NCBI RefSeq assembly: GCF_029227915.1
Contig: NC_079877.1
Span: 10,155,851-10,219,850, forward strand
Source of the DNA: Hydractinia symbiolongicarpus
Lineage: Eukaryota; Cnidaria; Hydrozoa; Anthoathecata; Hydractiniidae
Direction of reading: 5' to 3'
DNA: 64,000 bases
Shown: in pieces, positions 23,274-34,210 of the stretch
Layout: every line of letters begins with the position of its first letter
Numbering within the stretch: the first letter of the stretch is position 1
Position numbers and translations under genes: made by a program
The notes under the pieces: model-generated
Databases searched by the model: none
What the model was told of the DNA's origin: nothing
Seen by the model: the letters and a program-made list of their open reading frames with translations, nothing else

Positions 23274-26200
23274 ATGGAGACAAAAAAGAACGGAACTCAT
23301 GTTGAAGAATCTAATATGTCAAACTCGCTTCAAAAGTCAAATAATAAACTTTTCAGAGATAAAAAGACTACACTTATAGCGATCTCTTTGGCCTTAACTT
23401 TCTTCCTTGGTTCCAGCGCCCTTGGTATGCTTGGTCCGTTCTTTCCTAGAAAGGTAAAAAGTATATTTGTCAGGGTTTCCTGATTTCAAATAAGAGGCGG
23501 AAGATCAAGGACTGTTTCTTTAAATCCTCAAAAGCCGCGATAATTTTGCATCTGCTATTTATAGCAATCAAATCTTTATCTCAATTTTCTTATCAATGCG
23601 TTTCTGTAGATTTCTCCTTGACTGTTACCAAAACCTACTTTTCCTGGCCTTGTGCAGAGACATTATCAATCACTATCTATCTTTGGTTAGAAATTTGGGT
23701 TGTGAAATAAAACCTGTCTTACAAATATAGCTATAATTCTTTGAGAAAGACTCACTTAACATAATTTAAGATATCTTTTCTTTTAAGATAGTAATACGTT
23801 GAAAATATTTTTTCGTAATAATTCGTGTATGGGAAAACCACGATTTACTTTTTGTTTTATGAATTTCCAGGCTTCAGAAAAAGGATGTAGCGAAACAACA
23901 GTTGGTCTCATATTTTCTGTCCATCCACTTGTCATATTTTTGTTTTCGCCAATTGTTGGAAAAATGGTAAGTCTGTGTGACTACATTGTTATTCCTTGAA
24001 AAAGATGTATTACTGTTTCATTGTATCTATCTGGTTTAATAATGGTCTTAAAAGAATTTATTCATATATATCATGTTTGTTGGAGATAATAAGTTATTGT
24101 GTTTGGTATGGGCGCTTTGACCCTTGTAATTACGAGTGAAAAGAGACATAACGTGTTCGCCGTTGCCAAATTTAAGAATGGTTATACTTGTGACAAAAGA
24201 CTTGACACAATTGCGGTATTAGACAAAAAGACTGAAAAATCACTTATTTACTTTCAAGTAACGTACATTCCTAAATTCAGGGTTTATTTTTAAGAACATC
24301 TGTATATTGCACTTGATAGCACACCTACATGCAAGATATTGCCATTGCATAACACTGCCACCTCTTTATATACATTATAATCATTCCTGACTTGGTATCG
24401 ATTATTGTTTGATAAACAACAATGAATTTATGACGGAAGAATTATTTCTTTTTTAAAAAATTTTGAAGCCTATAAACCGACTTGTATTTTTTAGATACCA
24501 TACATTGGCCCAAAGTTTTGTCTAATTGGAGGTTGCACTGTGGAAGGAGCCAGTTTAATACTGTTCGGGTAAACAAAACATATATACAGTTTGGGTGTTA
24601 GCTAAATCGAAGTATCGGAAATACAGTTGACACATCTTCTGTTGTTTTTAGATTTGCAATACATTTACCCAATGGAATCCCTTTTATTGTGTTTTGTTTT
24701 TGTATCCATATCATCACTGCTCTTGGTTCAGCGTGTACTTTGACAGCTTCGCTCACTTATACCGCAACCCTATTTAAAGATAATTTGAATACAGTTAATG
24801 TAAGTAGAAATTTGTGACCAGTTTTTATTGAACGCGTAGGCATTGACAACTCAGTTTTCATTTTACGCTCTGCAGTATAAACGCACGAACAAAAAAGAAT
24901 CCTAGATATACTAGTTCTCTATCACATTGGTGACGTTGAATTGTAACTCGATAAATCATCACTTACTTTTGGTGTGAAATCTATGTTTGTGAAAGATGTG
25001 TGCTTGTGATTTTTTCTCTCAAAGTTGAATGGGCATATGAGCAAAACTACTTTAGGATTATTTGTCCCTCAATCACAAAAACAATTCATTGCAACAGGGT
25101 TTATACTTCTTGGTTAACAAATCAGATCAGTTGATTTAATTGGATTAAAATTTTAAACACATTAAATTTCATATTTATAATTTCCAAGTGATTTGTCATC
25201 CAATGAGTCAATATAATACATGACTTTCTGATTGCCATGAAGTCTGCGAATTACTGTGGATTTTATTCACGGGCTGACCATTAGTATTGTATTATACAAA
25301 AAAAATAGTTTAAAGAAACATTTTGACTTTACGGCTAGCTATCAACGGTTCAGAAGCAAAATTTAATCTAGATTAATAAGTTTTTGTGAAAAGGTACAAA
25401 TAAAGTCGCTAACTTGATAAAGAATTACCGGGAAATAGGAAACGGTCAATACTATGCTCCTTTCCCCTTTTAGTTGGAGGAAATGGTTTAAGTAAACCTT
25501 ATCTAAAATGGACAACTCTATGATGTGGACAGCTATGTTTAAGCAAAAACTGCAAGACTATGCGAAAGACTTGAAAAAGGGGCTTGCAAAGTACGAAACC
25601 TATATGTATTCAATTCGACAGAACTTTACTCTCTATAGTAAACGCTTCTCTGAAGCAAACCAAGAAAACAATAAGAAACATTTTGTCCCATGAAGTTCTC
25701 GCTTCGCCCAAGTGTGAAGTGTAAATTGTGTACACATGAAACTCATACCTGAACTCAAAAAATTCGTGTAAATGTTACTGAACACATTATCTTCTTTCTT
25801 TCCACAATATAGCAGTGCTGTGCTTCACTCATAAAATTTTAACCCCGGTTCTGAATTTCGTGTAATGCTTCGAAATATGACATTTCGTGTGTTGAAAGGT
25901 GATGACATTTTTAAAGTGATCATTTAGCCCCAGTTTTTCATGTTTTAAAATTTAAGGCAAAATCATTGATTTCACAATGCAATTAATTTTTAGCAATCCT
26001 GTACAGCATGAAGTGCAAATTTAAAAACATTTTAATGGTTGCTATACCTGTTGGAAATAAATTGCAGCCGTTTTAAGGAGTAAAAATGACGCATGTTAAA
26101 AGATAAATAATTGCAACTAATTAGCTGCGAAAGACAACATTCATCGTCTTTGAGTTTTGATGTACGAAAATCTTTTGTATCATAGCAGTTCAATTCTCCT

Positions 26201-28189
26201 CGTGCGAACTACATATGTTACCGCGCTGGCCGGCATGTGTATGATTTTGGAGGGATATAAAAACGACTTACATTCTTTACTTTAGGGCATCGTTGAATCC
26301 AGTTATGGTGTTGGTTTCATGGCTGGTCCTGCAAAAGGTGGCATACTATACAAAGTATTTTTATTAATGCATTATTTCATTAAATTGTCTTTAATATGTG
26401 CATATTGTTTGGTTAATATTCTATTTGGAGCATACTGTAATTCTAATTACTTTCTGCAATAACCACAGCCACATTCTACACTTATTTTATCCCTTATTTT
26501 TAGTTTTTCTCATTGAATAATCAAATCAACTTAAGTACAACTTAATTTACTTGTTTTTAGGTCGGTGGATTCACAGTACCGTTTCTAGTTTTGGGCTTGT
26601 GTGTTATTTGTTTAATTTTTAGTTTAATCTGCATTTTACCATCGTCCAAAGGTGAGAATCTACTGAGTGTACCAAGCGTTATCTCCATATCGTGTCAAGT
26701 CAAATCAGTTTGTTTGGACCTTCTTAATGCAGGAATAATGAGTACCCAGAACTTTAGAGTTACTTATTTGTCTCTCATTATCTTGGAAACTCTAGAATGT
26801 TTTCACTTTAACTTCTTCACACATCTGATATTTTGATTGCTTTGTTTATTATTTTGGCAGGCCATATGTTAGTTCATTTACAACCAAATCAAGGTTTTTT
26901 ATATGTGTTTTTAGAAGTACAAGATGACTGTGGTCATCACGAAGATGTGGGTGAAAGTTCATTGATAAAAACTTTATTGGTACCCGGTGTCTTAATAATG
27001 AGTAGGTATAAGTTATACGAAGTGTTTTTATTGTCTCCCTGGCGAGCGGAAGGAGACGGGTAAAGCTAAAACAAATATACATCACAATGAATATGAGTGT
27101 ATAGTGATATTAAGTTTTCCTTACAAAACCCTGGCCAAAAACCGTTTTTCGAAAAATATTGACATAAGTTAAGAATTAAGGTGCTTAAGGAGATACATTT
27201 AATGAATTTACAAACCCGACTCAGGCGGGAGCTCCGTATGGGAGGAGGGGCTAAAAATCCAGACGAAATATACACCGTATTACCAAAAAAATTGACACAA
27301 ATGTTTGTTAGAGCATTGGAGTGAAACTGCGGCAAAAAAGATTGGATGACGTCATCCCTTTTTCCCGAATCCGAGAAACAACTATAATGGTGGACAATAA
27401 ATTTCGTGATAAGAAAATCGATTAACGTTTGAGATGTGTAAAATTTTTGAGATTTGATTTTTTCTGATCAATTGTTGATCGATGACCTACCATGACAACA
27501 GACGTTTTGACAGTTTTCTTGACCATCCTAAAGCTAACTAAAAATAATGAAACGTCCCTTAAGTCCAACTCTGCAATCAACGACAACAATTGGACCATCC
27601 GGCGAAAATAGGGTTAATACATAAGAACTGCCATCACATTTTAAATATAGTCGCAATAACTCCTACTCCGAAAAATTAGTTTTAGATGGTCACTAATCTG
27701 TCTAGGAATTGGTGTTTAAAGAAGTTACAGAGTTAAAAGTACATGATTGGGGATTATTAATAGTCGAAAAAGTGGCCTCTTCTATTTATTGATTGCAAAT
27801 TGTTATTATTCGTTTTTTTTCCTTTGACTTTTTTTAGCTAGCGTAAACATTATGATTGGGATTGCAACTACATTCTTTGATCCAACGTTGGCAAATCATA
27901 TCAATTCTATTACAAATGTAGGTTCAGAAATTTATAGTTTTTAATTTATTTTGTTGCAAGATCGCTTTATAAAGAATCCTAATATATGAAAGGTGAAAGC
28001 ATAAAGTTTGAAGAAACGGTTGTACAACAATCACCATTATAATTTACGTAGAATCACATCTGTCAAAAAAGTATCACTACTGTCACTGCTTTCTTATGAC
28101 GTTCTGAAGATATCTAGGATGTCATACAAGTTTCTGAAACGTTCTACGGATCTCCAGGATATTGTGCAGTATTCTTGGACGAAGTTCTC

Positions 28190-28335
28190 TTCAGTGTCGT
28201 CCATACTTCTAACAAGTCCTGGTGTATCTTTAGGACGTCCTCTAGACCTCTAGGACGTCCTAGGAGATAGTTAGGACGTTCTGAAAGATCTCTAGGTTGT
28301 CTTTCCGACCTCTAGAATGTCCGGGGAGATACAAA
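28190..28335. repeat. Short palindromic AGGACGTCCT repeats in G2 intron 8
   Basis: Imperfect repeats built on TCTAGGACGTCCT and TTAGGACGTTCTG occur several times in 150 bases. A more decayed version lies in G1 intron 8 near 5340-5450. They are probably a degenerate minisatellite. Confidence 0.5.
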
Positions 28336-29544
28336 AGGCATGCAAGCACAACAGCCCCTTAACTAGACAACAGTGTACGATATCAATCCTGTTATTATGC
28401 TGAACGTAAGCAGAAAGGATTGATTCATACTTATAATCTCTGGCGTGAATTTGTCAAGATTTAAACCTAAGACCTTCCGCACTGGAGGTGAACACTCTAC
28501 CACAATGCCACCAGTCAATGTTTCGTTAAGCAAAAACTGCTTAACGTATTGTCATGTTGAAAGCTGTGAGCACTGCTTTTTTAAACGGAACATATCTATC
28601 AATCAAATTATTGTTAAAGGAATGGGGTCGTTTTCGCAGATCCGCTTTTTCAACCTGTACTCCAACTGAAGAATCACTGATAGGGTTGATTCTTAATACC
28701 AAAGCATGACCACAGGACAGCATAGTTAGCACATATCTCAATCACTATATTAGAAGTTGTACCCAATTGCAGTGACTTTTATTAGTTAGATTAATTACAG
28801 GACAACAAGGTTTGTTAACTACGGCATAGATAAATAGATAAATTTGTTTATCACAACCAAAATGCTTGTATCGTCTTGGTAATTACACTAATACGTGTTA
28901 ACTGCGAGAAAGAAGTACAGACATGGCAATTGGTTTACTTTGCTGGAGAAGAAAGCAAGCACATGCTAATATTTTGACTTTTGATTGGTGAACCATGAAT
29001 GTTTACTTCGACAGTCACAGCCATTGTTCTCTTTAGGGTGCTTCAACTTTTCTTGATGGAATTTGAATTTCATACTATTTAGTTTGGATAAACATTTTTT
29101 TATGAACATATTTTTTATTATTATTTAGCAATATCTTTTTAGCCGTTAGTTTAAAGGGTATATAAATATAAATGGAAATAATTTTAGCAAAATCAAACAA
29201 CGATTTATTATAATTATTTAGGAAATATTCTATTAAGTTCTATTTTTAAATATCTATGAGTTTATAAACACGAATTACCCATTCGAATGTCGTAAAAGCT
29301 TTTGAAACGTTTGATTTTCCACTGACAGTCATTTTTAAACTGTAATCAGCACCCTGTCATTTTTTTAATAAAGTCAGCACTGCCAAGATTCAAAGCGTAC
29401 ATAATTATCCAATGATTATAGTAGAGACAAACGCTGTCCAACAAAGCAAATGTTGTAGAGAAAGCGATTTTTTTATCTCTACAACAGTTGGGCAACAGCT
29501 TTTACACGACAATTAATGGAAATCGCCCTTAAATATAGTTTGCA

Positions 29545-29805
29545 GACATTGTTACTGCAACCATGCAATGTTTAATTATTATTGCAGACATGCAATTATT
29601 ATTGCAGACATGCAATTGTTATTGTGGACATGCAATTGTTATTGCAGACATGCAATTGTTATTGTAGACATGCAATTGTTATTGCAGACATGTAGTTGTT
29701 ATTGTAGACATGCAATTGTTATTGCAGACATGCAGTTGTTATTGCAGACATGCAATTGTTATTGTGGACATGCAATTGTTATTGCAGACATGCAATTGTT
29801 GTTAA
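29545..29805 (+). repeat. 20-bp minisatellite in G2 intron 8
   Basis: Thirteen copies of the CAATTGTTATTGCAGACATG unit, orthologous in position to the 34-copy array at 5465-6160 and ending just before exon 9. Confidence 0.95.
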
Positions 29806-30109
29806 ACATTTAAACTCACCTGCTTTGTTTTCTTTTTTAGAACACATTGTCGGTTATGCAAATTGGATTCTTCTTTTTATCTCCCACTGGTTTTTACACC
29901 TTCTCAGCTCCTATTGTTGGTATTGTGGCAGATAAGTTGGTAAGTTAACTTTCTGCTTCATTATTAGTCCTTTTACATGTAAATCATATAAGTTGTCTTT
30001 TCACATCTTCTTTCCACAAGGACAGAGTGTTAGCAATTGAGTATAAATTCTAATACAATCAGGGAGTTCGACGAGGCATTAGAAAAAAAAACTCCGCAGG
30101 TCTGAATAT

Positions 30110-30746
30110 GTCCCCGATTACAGGACATGTGCAGGAAAGCTGTTGGGGGGATCCCTACATGTTAGAGTATGTACCGGATCAATTCAAGACGCGGGACATT
30201 TGCAAGAAAGCTCTTGAGGAGGAGTCCCGCGTGCTCGAGGATGTGCCGGATCGGTTCAAAACGCAAGACATGTGAAACAAAGCCGTCTGGGAATTTCCCC
30301 ATCTGTTCAAAACGCAGGACATGTACAACCTGTTGCTCGATCGAAAAAAATCCCATCTAAAAAAATCTCCATGTGCAACTGGGTTGTTGAAGAAATGCTG
30401 TATATGCTGGAGTTTATCCCAGACCGGTTCAGGACGCAAGACATGTGCATCAAAGTTGTTAAGGAGCAGCCCTGGCAGCTCAAATATGTGCCGGACAGGT
30501 TCAAGATGCGAGGCATGTGCAGCAAAGCGGTTGAAAAGAAGCTCTGCATACTGGAGTTTGTCCCCGACAGGTTCAAGACTCGGGACATTATAAAGGGCTG
30601 TTCAGGAGGATCCGTATATGCTAAGGCACGTACCGGACCAGTTCAAGACGCAGGGCATGTGCAATAAGGCCGTTGAAAAGGATCCTCGGATCCTTGAGAA
30701 TGTCCTCGAAAGGTTCAAGACTCAGGACATGTGCGACAACATGTGA
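30110..30746 (+). pseudogene. DUF4116-like repeat protein, outer Polinton
   Basis: A chain of roughly 24-residue repeats of the form VPDRFKTQDMCxKAVEE(x)L can be followed through shifting frames: YVPDQFKTRDICKKALEEE, DVPDRFKTQDM, then VPDRFKMRGMCSKAVEKK, and FKTQDMCDNM before the stop at 30744-30746. At least three frameshifts and an in-frame stop are present. Such repeats resemble Pfam DUF4116, common in giant-virus and Polinton-like genomes and thought to be protein-binding. The start is missing because the left end of the element is truncated. The inner copy (50868-51251) is the counterpart. Confidence 0.7.
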
Positions 30747-30756
30747 AATTCATAAG

Positions 30757-30783
30757 TTATCTTACAACAAGGTTGTAAGATAA
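30757..30783. terminator. 12-bp perfect stem-loop after the DUF4116-like gene
   Basis: TTATCTTACAAC at 30757-30768 pairs with GTTGTAAGATAA at 30772-30783 around a 3-base loop, eleven bases after the stop codon. The inner Polinton keeps a shorter version at 50478-50502. Its role as a 3'-end signal is inferred. Confidence 0.5.
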
Positions 30784-30789
30784 TACTAC

Positions 30790-30992
30790 TATAATAAATG
30801 TTCATCAACTGTCAGCAATAAAAATTCGATATCTTCAGAACTGCAGCATTCATGACCTCTATGGCTGGTATTGGTATCTCGATGTCCCTCATTGCCCTGG
30901 CATTGGTACAAGAATCAGAGAAGGAGAGGGAGAACGGGCGAAGGATTAAGGACTTAGAGGTCCGTCGTTATACCTTCGAAACCTTAGAATGA
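30790..30992 (+). pseudogene. Small membrane protein, outer Polinton
   Basis: TATAATAAA at 30790-30798 overlaps an ATG at 30798, but that frame stops after seven codons. The conserved part reads from the ATG at 30852: a hydrophobic segment (MAGIGISMSLIALALVQES) followed by a charged tail (EKERENGRRIKDLE), stop at 30990-30992. The inner Polinton has the same protein (about 50265-50470). The N-terminus appears frameshifted. Confidence 0.5.
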
Positions 30993-31169
30993 ATAGAGCA
31001 CTGTAAGCGCTGTGAACGTGTGTTGGATGCGTACGACAGGTGCACCTGTGGCCGGAGGTTCGAAGTAAATGGTAAAATGTTGTGTTGGTACTGCAACCAT
31101 GAATATATTGCATATAATGGGGGTGGCTGCGTATGTATAATGACAAGCAATCCTCTGAAGTCGTTTTAA
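30993..31169 (+). CDS. Small zinc-ribbon protein, outer Polinton
   Basis: The frame reads EHCKRCERVLDAYDRCTC, then LCWYCNHEY and GGGCVC: paired CxxC motifs of a zinc ribbon about 55 residues long. The expected ATG (present in the inner copy) is ATA here and directly follows the stop of the upstream gene, so the start is probably lost. No enzymatic motif; a nucleic-acid or protein-binding role is inferred. Confidence 0.5.
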   Translation: MEHCKRCERVLDAYDRCTCGRRFEVNGKMLCWYCNHEYIAYNGGGCVCIMTSNPLKSF

Positions 31170-31183
31170 ATACAATAAACAAG

Positions 31184-31800
31184 ATGCTACAATTTGAGAA
31201 TGAGCTTGTCAACCCTAAATTCTACTCGTTTGCTGCTACCTTTACAGACATGAGCGATATCAACGTGGTCTACCTGACAGTGTCAGTTCCCATTCCTGCT
31301 AACGGGGGTAAGGATCAACGGTACAACGTAGGGTACCATACACAAGACCTTGTGGTAGCCCTTAGGGTAAAGGCACCTATACACAAGACCTTGTGGTAGC
31401 CCTTAGGGTAAAGGCATCCAAAATCTGGTCCCCACATGGAGTGATCAAGTACATCACAAATGCGGTACCAGCAATGATTCTAGATTTTGAAGAGTACCTC
31501 GATTGGATTGCAAAGTATCGTCAAATTTGGCATAAGATTGAAGGACTGATATCTGAGCAATTGACGACAGAGCTTGTGAAAAAAGACCGTTATGTAAACG
31601 CTAAACTCAAATACTACAAGGATGCAATCACGACCAAATTCCACGGTATGCCAGTACCCTACGATGAACCCTGCCAAGCCAGTGCCATCCTGGCTATTTC
31701 ATCAGTGTATGTGCAAGGTAAAAACCACTACCCGCAGGTACATATTACAGAATTCCGATATAAGGACTTTAAGAAAGAATGGCTGCTAACTGAGAATTAA
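31184..31800 (+). pseudogene. Conserved Polinton protein of unknown function (E), outer copy
   Basis: Starts MLQFENELVNPKFYSF and ends KDFKKEWLLTEN. The protein is about 190 residues, soluble-looking, with conserved words FAATFTD, VGYHTQDLVVAL, DRYVNAKLKYYKDAITTKF and QASAILAISSVYV. A 41-base direct duplication (about 31336-31416) repeats the TQDLVVALRVKA segment and shifts the frame. The homolog at 49525-50103 lacks the duplication. I do not recognise the family. Confidence 0.6.
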
Positions 31801-31807
31801 AAAAACA

Positions 31808-31843
31808 TATATTTTATAGGCCATACAGGGCCTATAAAATATA
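31808..31843. terminator. 15-bp perfect stem-loop between convergent genes
   Basis: TATATTTTATAGGCC at 31808-31822 pairs exactly with 31829-31843. It lies eight bases after the stop of gene E and before the end of the opposing gene. The inner Polinton keeps it at the same place (49481-49518). Confidence 0.6.
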
Positions 31844-31849
31844 CAAAAT

Positions 31850-32535
31850 TAGGGGCTGTAGGCAGGGGGAGTCTACATAGAGCTTGCACACTGCGCAGGT
31901 CGAACGTTCTTTAAAATTTCATCTTACATCTCTTTCCTCCCTTCATCACAGCCTTTGGCAATTAACTGGGCTCTCCTTGTTCGTTAATGGCGTTCACAAT
32001 ACGTTTACAACGTCGCTGCATCTGTTCCTTTAATAACATATACTTTTCCTTTTCTCGAGAGATTAGGCTGTACTCGTAGCCACTGATCACGCCGTTTTCT
32101 ACTGCTTTCGGGATGAGATTAACGACAGAGTTCAATTTCGATATGGCGAGTAGCCTCATACCCTCATGTTTTCTCGATTTCTCACCAAGCCTTTTCAAAG
32201 TGTTGCGGAGACCGGCTTGTCTTATTCCGGCTGCGATCGTGAGTCCCCGCATCGGTATGGCCAAAGGGACTCCCATAACGGAGGCCATGGCTTCTATACC
32301 AAGCCACGATGTAATTACAGAGTTACCAAGCAGACCGTATTCACAGAAGCGTACCCACGTCCCATGTATCTTAAACTTCTTTGCAAGCTTGTCCTGTTCC
32401 TTTATCTCATTTCGCAGATATTTTTCAATATCATCGGGTTTTTTTGAGTCTGTAGATCTGGCTTTCATCCTGCATATCGGTGTTTTGCGCAGGTGCACTC
32501 GGTGAATTATGATAGAGCTTTGTTACATCATTCAT
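31850..32535 (-). pseudogene. Putative membrane protein, outer Polinton
   Basis: Starts at the ATG at 32535 (MNDVTKLYHNSPSAPAQ) inside an AATAAATGAATG context. After one frameshift in an A run near 32440 it reads DIEKYLRNEIKEQDKLAKKFK, then a hydrophobic region (GLLGNSVITSWLG, MASVMGVPLAIPM), then a basic C-terminal part with RCKRIVNAINEQG. The frame ends at 31962, but homology with the inner copy suggests a longer tail. Family unknown; possibly a virion membrane or structural protein. Confidence 0.5.
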
Positions 32536-32943
32536 TTATTCTATCAGGAAATGCATCGTAATGCCGTTAAAGGATATATTTTTGTCGTGATGATGCTCAA
32601 CTGTTAACATGAACTCTAGTCGGTCCTTAGAGCCCTTCAAGGGTAGGTAGATCGTCATATCTCCCCAAGCATTTAATTCCTTTGTGGGAAGCAAGGCCGG
32701 AAATTTAGACTTTTTACCAGTCGTCTTCATCCAACTGCGGACAAACAGGTCTCAATCTATGTTAAACATCAGTCCTATAGTATGAATCATAATCACCCTT
32801 CATATAGTACTTTTAATAGGGTCATAGGGTAGACCTAGGAGCTATTGTAGCTGCCTATAAATCACCACGGAGTATCCATCGCTGACACGAAGCCTGCATA
32901 GTCCATTTTCAGGACATATATTGGTAATGTAGAGTTGTTTCAT
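32536..32943 (-). pseudogene. Conserved ~137-codon Polinton protein, outer copy
   Basis: Starts MKQLYITNI at 32943 and ends NISFNGITMHFLIE just before the next gene. The middle is frameshifted and carries stops; the last 60 codons (from 32730) read cleanly with GDMTIYLPLKGSKDRLEFML. The homolog at 48485-48898 has the same length. The alternating hydrophobic pattern suggests beta structure. Function unknown. Confidence 0.5.
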
Positions 32944-32967
32944 CCTTTGTTTCAAAAAAGGATAAGT

Positions 32968-33770
32968 ATGTACTCATACAACCATAAGGCAAGGTACAAA
33001 TCCAACAGGGGAGAATGGTCACTTCGTATTACAAATCTTGAGCATCAGGGCTTCTACGTGTCTACGGACTCGCACATTGAGGTGGCATACCGTGAATTCA
33101 CCAAGTATGCCATCAAAATCCCTACCAACCTGCTGAATGACCCTGTTAGGGTGGGCTGGGCAGGGCAGGCCTTGGACTACTAGAATATCCAGGTTAATTT
33201 CGCCACCCATTGCGCAACGACGGCATTAGGTATCTCTGCTAGGCGCATGACGGGTTCTGTACCCCTTGTCAGCTCAATCTTTTAATTCCATGCCTCATGC
33301 GTCGAATCCTTGCAAGAATGAAGGTCCCTTATATTCATGGGTCCTCACAGTATAAGAACCCCTATTCTACCTCGGGATACGCACGTCTGGCGCGAATACG
33401 GTGTGGATGCCAAAGCTTTGTACAAGTTTTAAGCTGTCATGTCGTCACTCACCAACAGCGGTTGGTGGCCCCAGGTCTCCGGCGACTGGGCAAAGTTCAT
33501 CATCCCCACAAGTCAGGGTCTGACGTCAGAGGGCCTGGCCAAGCAAAACGAGAGGATCAGGGTTTACGTGGTCCTGCTGCTGGGGTCGCAGGTGGGTGCC
33601 AAAGCATCCCTGATCGGCTCCGGTAAAGACAACTATACAGCAAGGCAGACTCTATTTTACAAAAATTTGAGGCCATGGTACAACGCCAAGCAAATGTAGG
33701 ATGTGACATTAGAGAATTTCAGAATGTGTTGCAATATGCCCGAACTCCAGTGACTTTTGCCGTCATGTAA
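32968..33770 (+). pseudogene. Possible minor capsid (penton-like) protein, outer Polinton
   Basis: Starts MYSYNHKARYKSNRGEWSLR and can be followed through several frameshifts to a stop at 33770: EFTKYAIKIPTNLLNDP, EYGVDAKALYKF, then MSSLTNSGWWPQVSGDWAKF and VLLLGSQVGAKASLIGSG. The total is about 265 residues. Size, beta-rich look and position near the capsid gene fit a minor capsid protein, but no diagnostic motif proves it. The inner homolog runs 47690-48464 on the other strand. Confidence 0.45.
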
Positions 33771-33779
33771 AGCGTTTAT

Positions 33780-34210
33780 ATGTTGCCTTCTGACATGAAT
33801 CTGCGCATATGCAAAATTGTAGGGCATAACAAAAACATTTTAATTGCACCTGCCAACGTAAACAAGGGGGTACAGGTCGATGTGAATAACAAGCCTATTG
33901 TGAGGCATGCGGCAGCCGCACCATACTATCAAACCACCTATACATACTACACCACCCACGCATACTATCAAACCACCTATGCATACTACACCTCCTATAC
34001 CTTCTAAGCATGCTGCACCTATTTCACCTCCCATACTCCCGATCATACTATACAGGCTATAAAATTTTTACCTCCCAAACATACTACGCCTCCTATGCAT
34101 CCTCCCGAACAACCACCACAAAATCAACATAGGATACCAAAGCTGCATTGATCACGACAGGGGTAGGGATCATCTTTTCCTACATCTGGCTTAAAAATAG
34201 TTCACATTAG
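33780..34210 (+). pseudogene. Pro/Thr-rich repeat protein with C-terminal membrane anchor, outer copy
   Basis: Starts MLPSDMNLRICKIVGHNKNI, then a conserved VQVDVNNKP segment. A tandem-repeat stretch (built on ACCACC-TAT-CATACTAC units) follows, which in the intact frame would be Thr/Pro/His-rich. It ends in a membrane helix, ALITTGVGIIFSYIWL. A frameshift in the repeats puts the anchor in another frame. This stalk-plus-anchor design resembles a virion surface or membrane protein; the role is inferred. Confidence 0.5.

Larger units (their letters stand above)
23274..29939 (+). pseudogene. SLC18B1-like: MFS transporter, SLC18B1-like, paralog G2, exons 1-9
   Basis: Exons: 23274-23453 (start METKKNGTHV; an upstream in-frame GTG is not used), 23871-23966, 24495-24568, 24652-24799, 26286-26354, 26561-26651, 26915-27005, 27842-27917, 29841-29939. 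Together they encode a charged cytoplasmic N-terminus, TM1 (LALTFFLGSSALGMLGPFF), TM2-TM4 including FSPIVGKMIPYIGPKF (motif A region) and the TM5 motif C region, then TM6-TM8. Motif C reads GPAKGG where G1 has GPAIGG, placing lysine in a helix. The gene is then split by the 31-kb Polinton complex in intron 9, and exon 10 carries a frameshift, so it is probably nonfunctional, although exons 1-9 are open. It also shows what the unseen exons 1-4 of G1 should look like. Confidence 0.85.

Noticed and set aside
25508-25693. A 61-codon charged frame in G2 intron 4
   Set aside because: No splice signals tie it to the transporter, no domain is recognisable, and it has no counterpart visible in G1.
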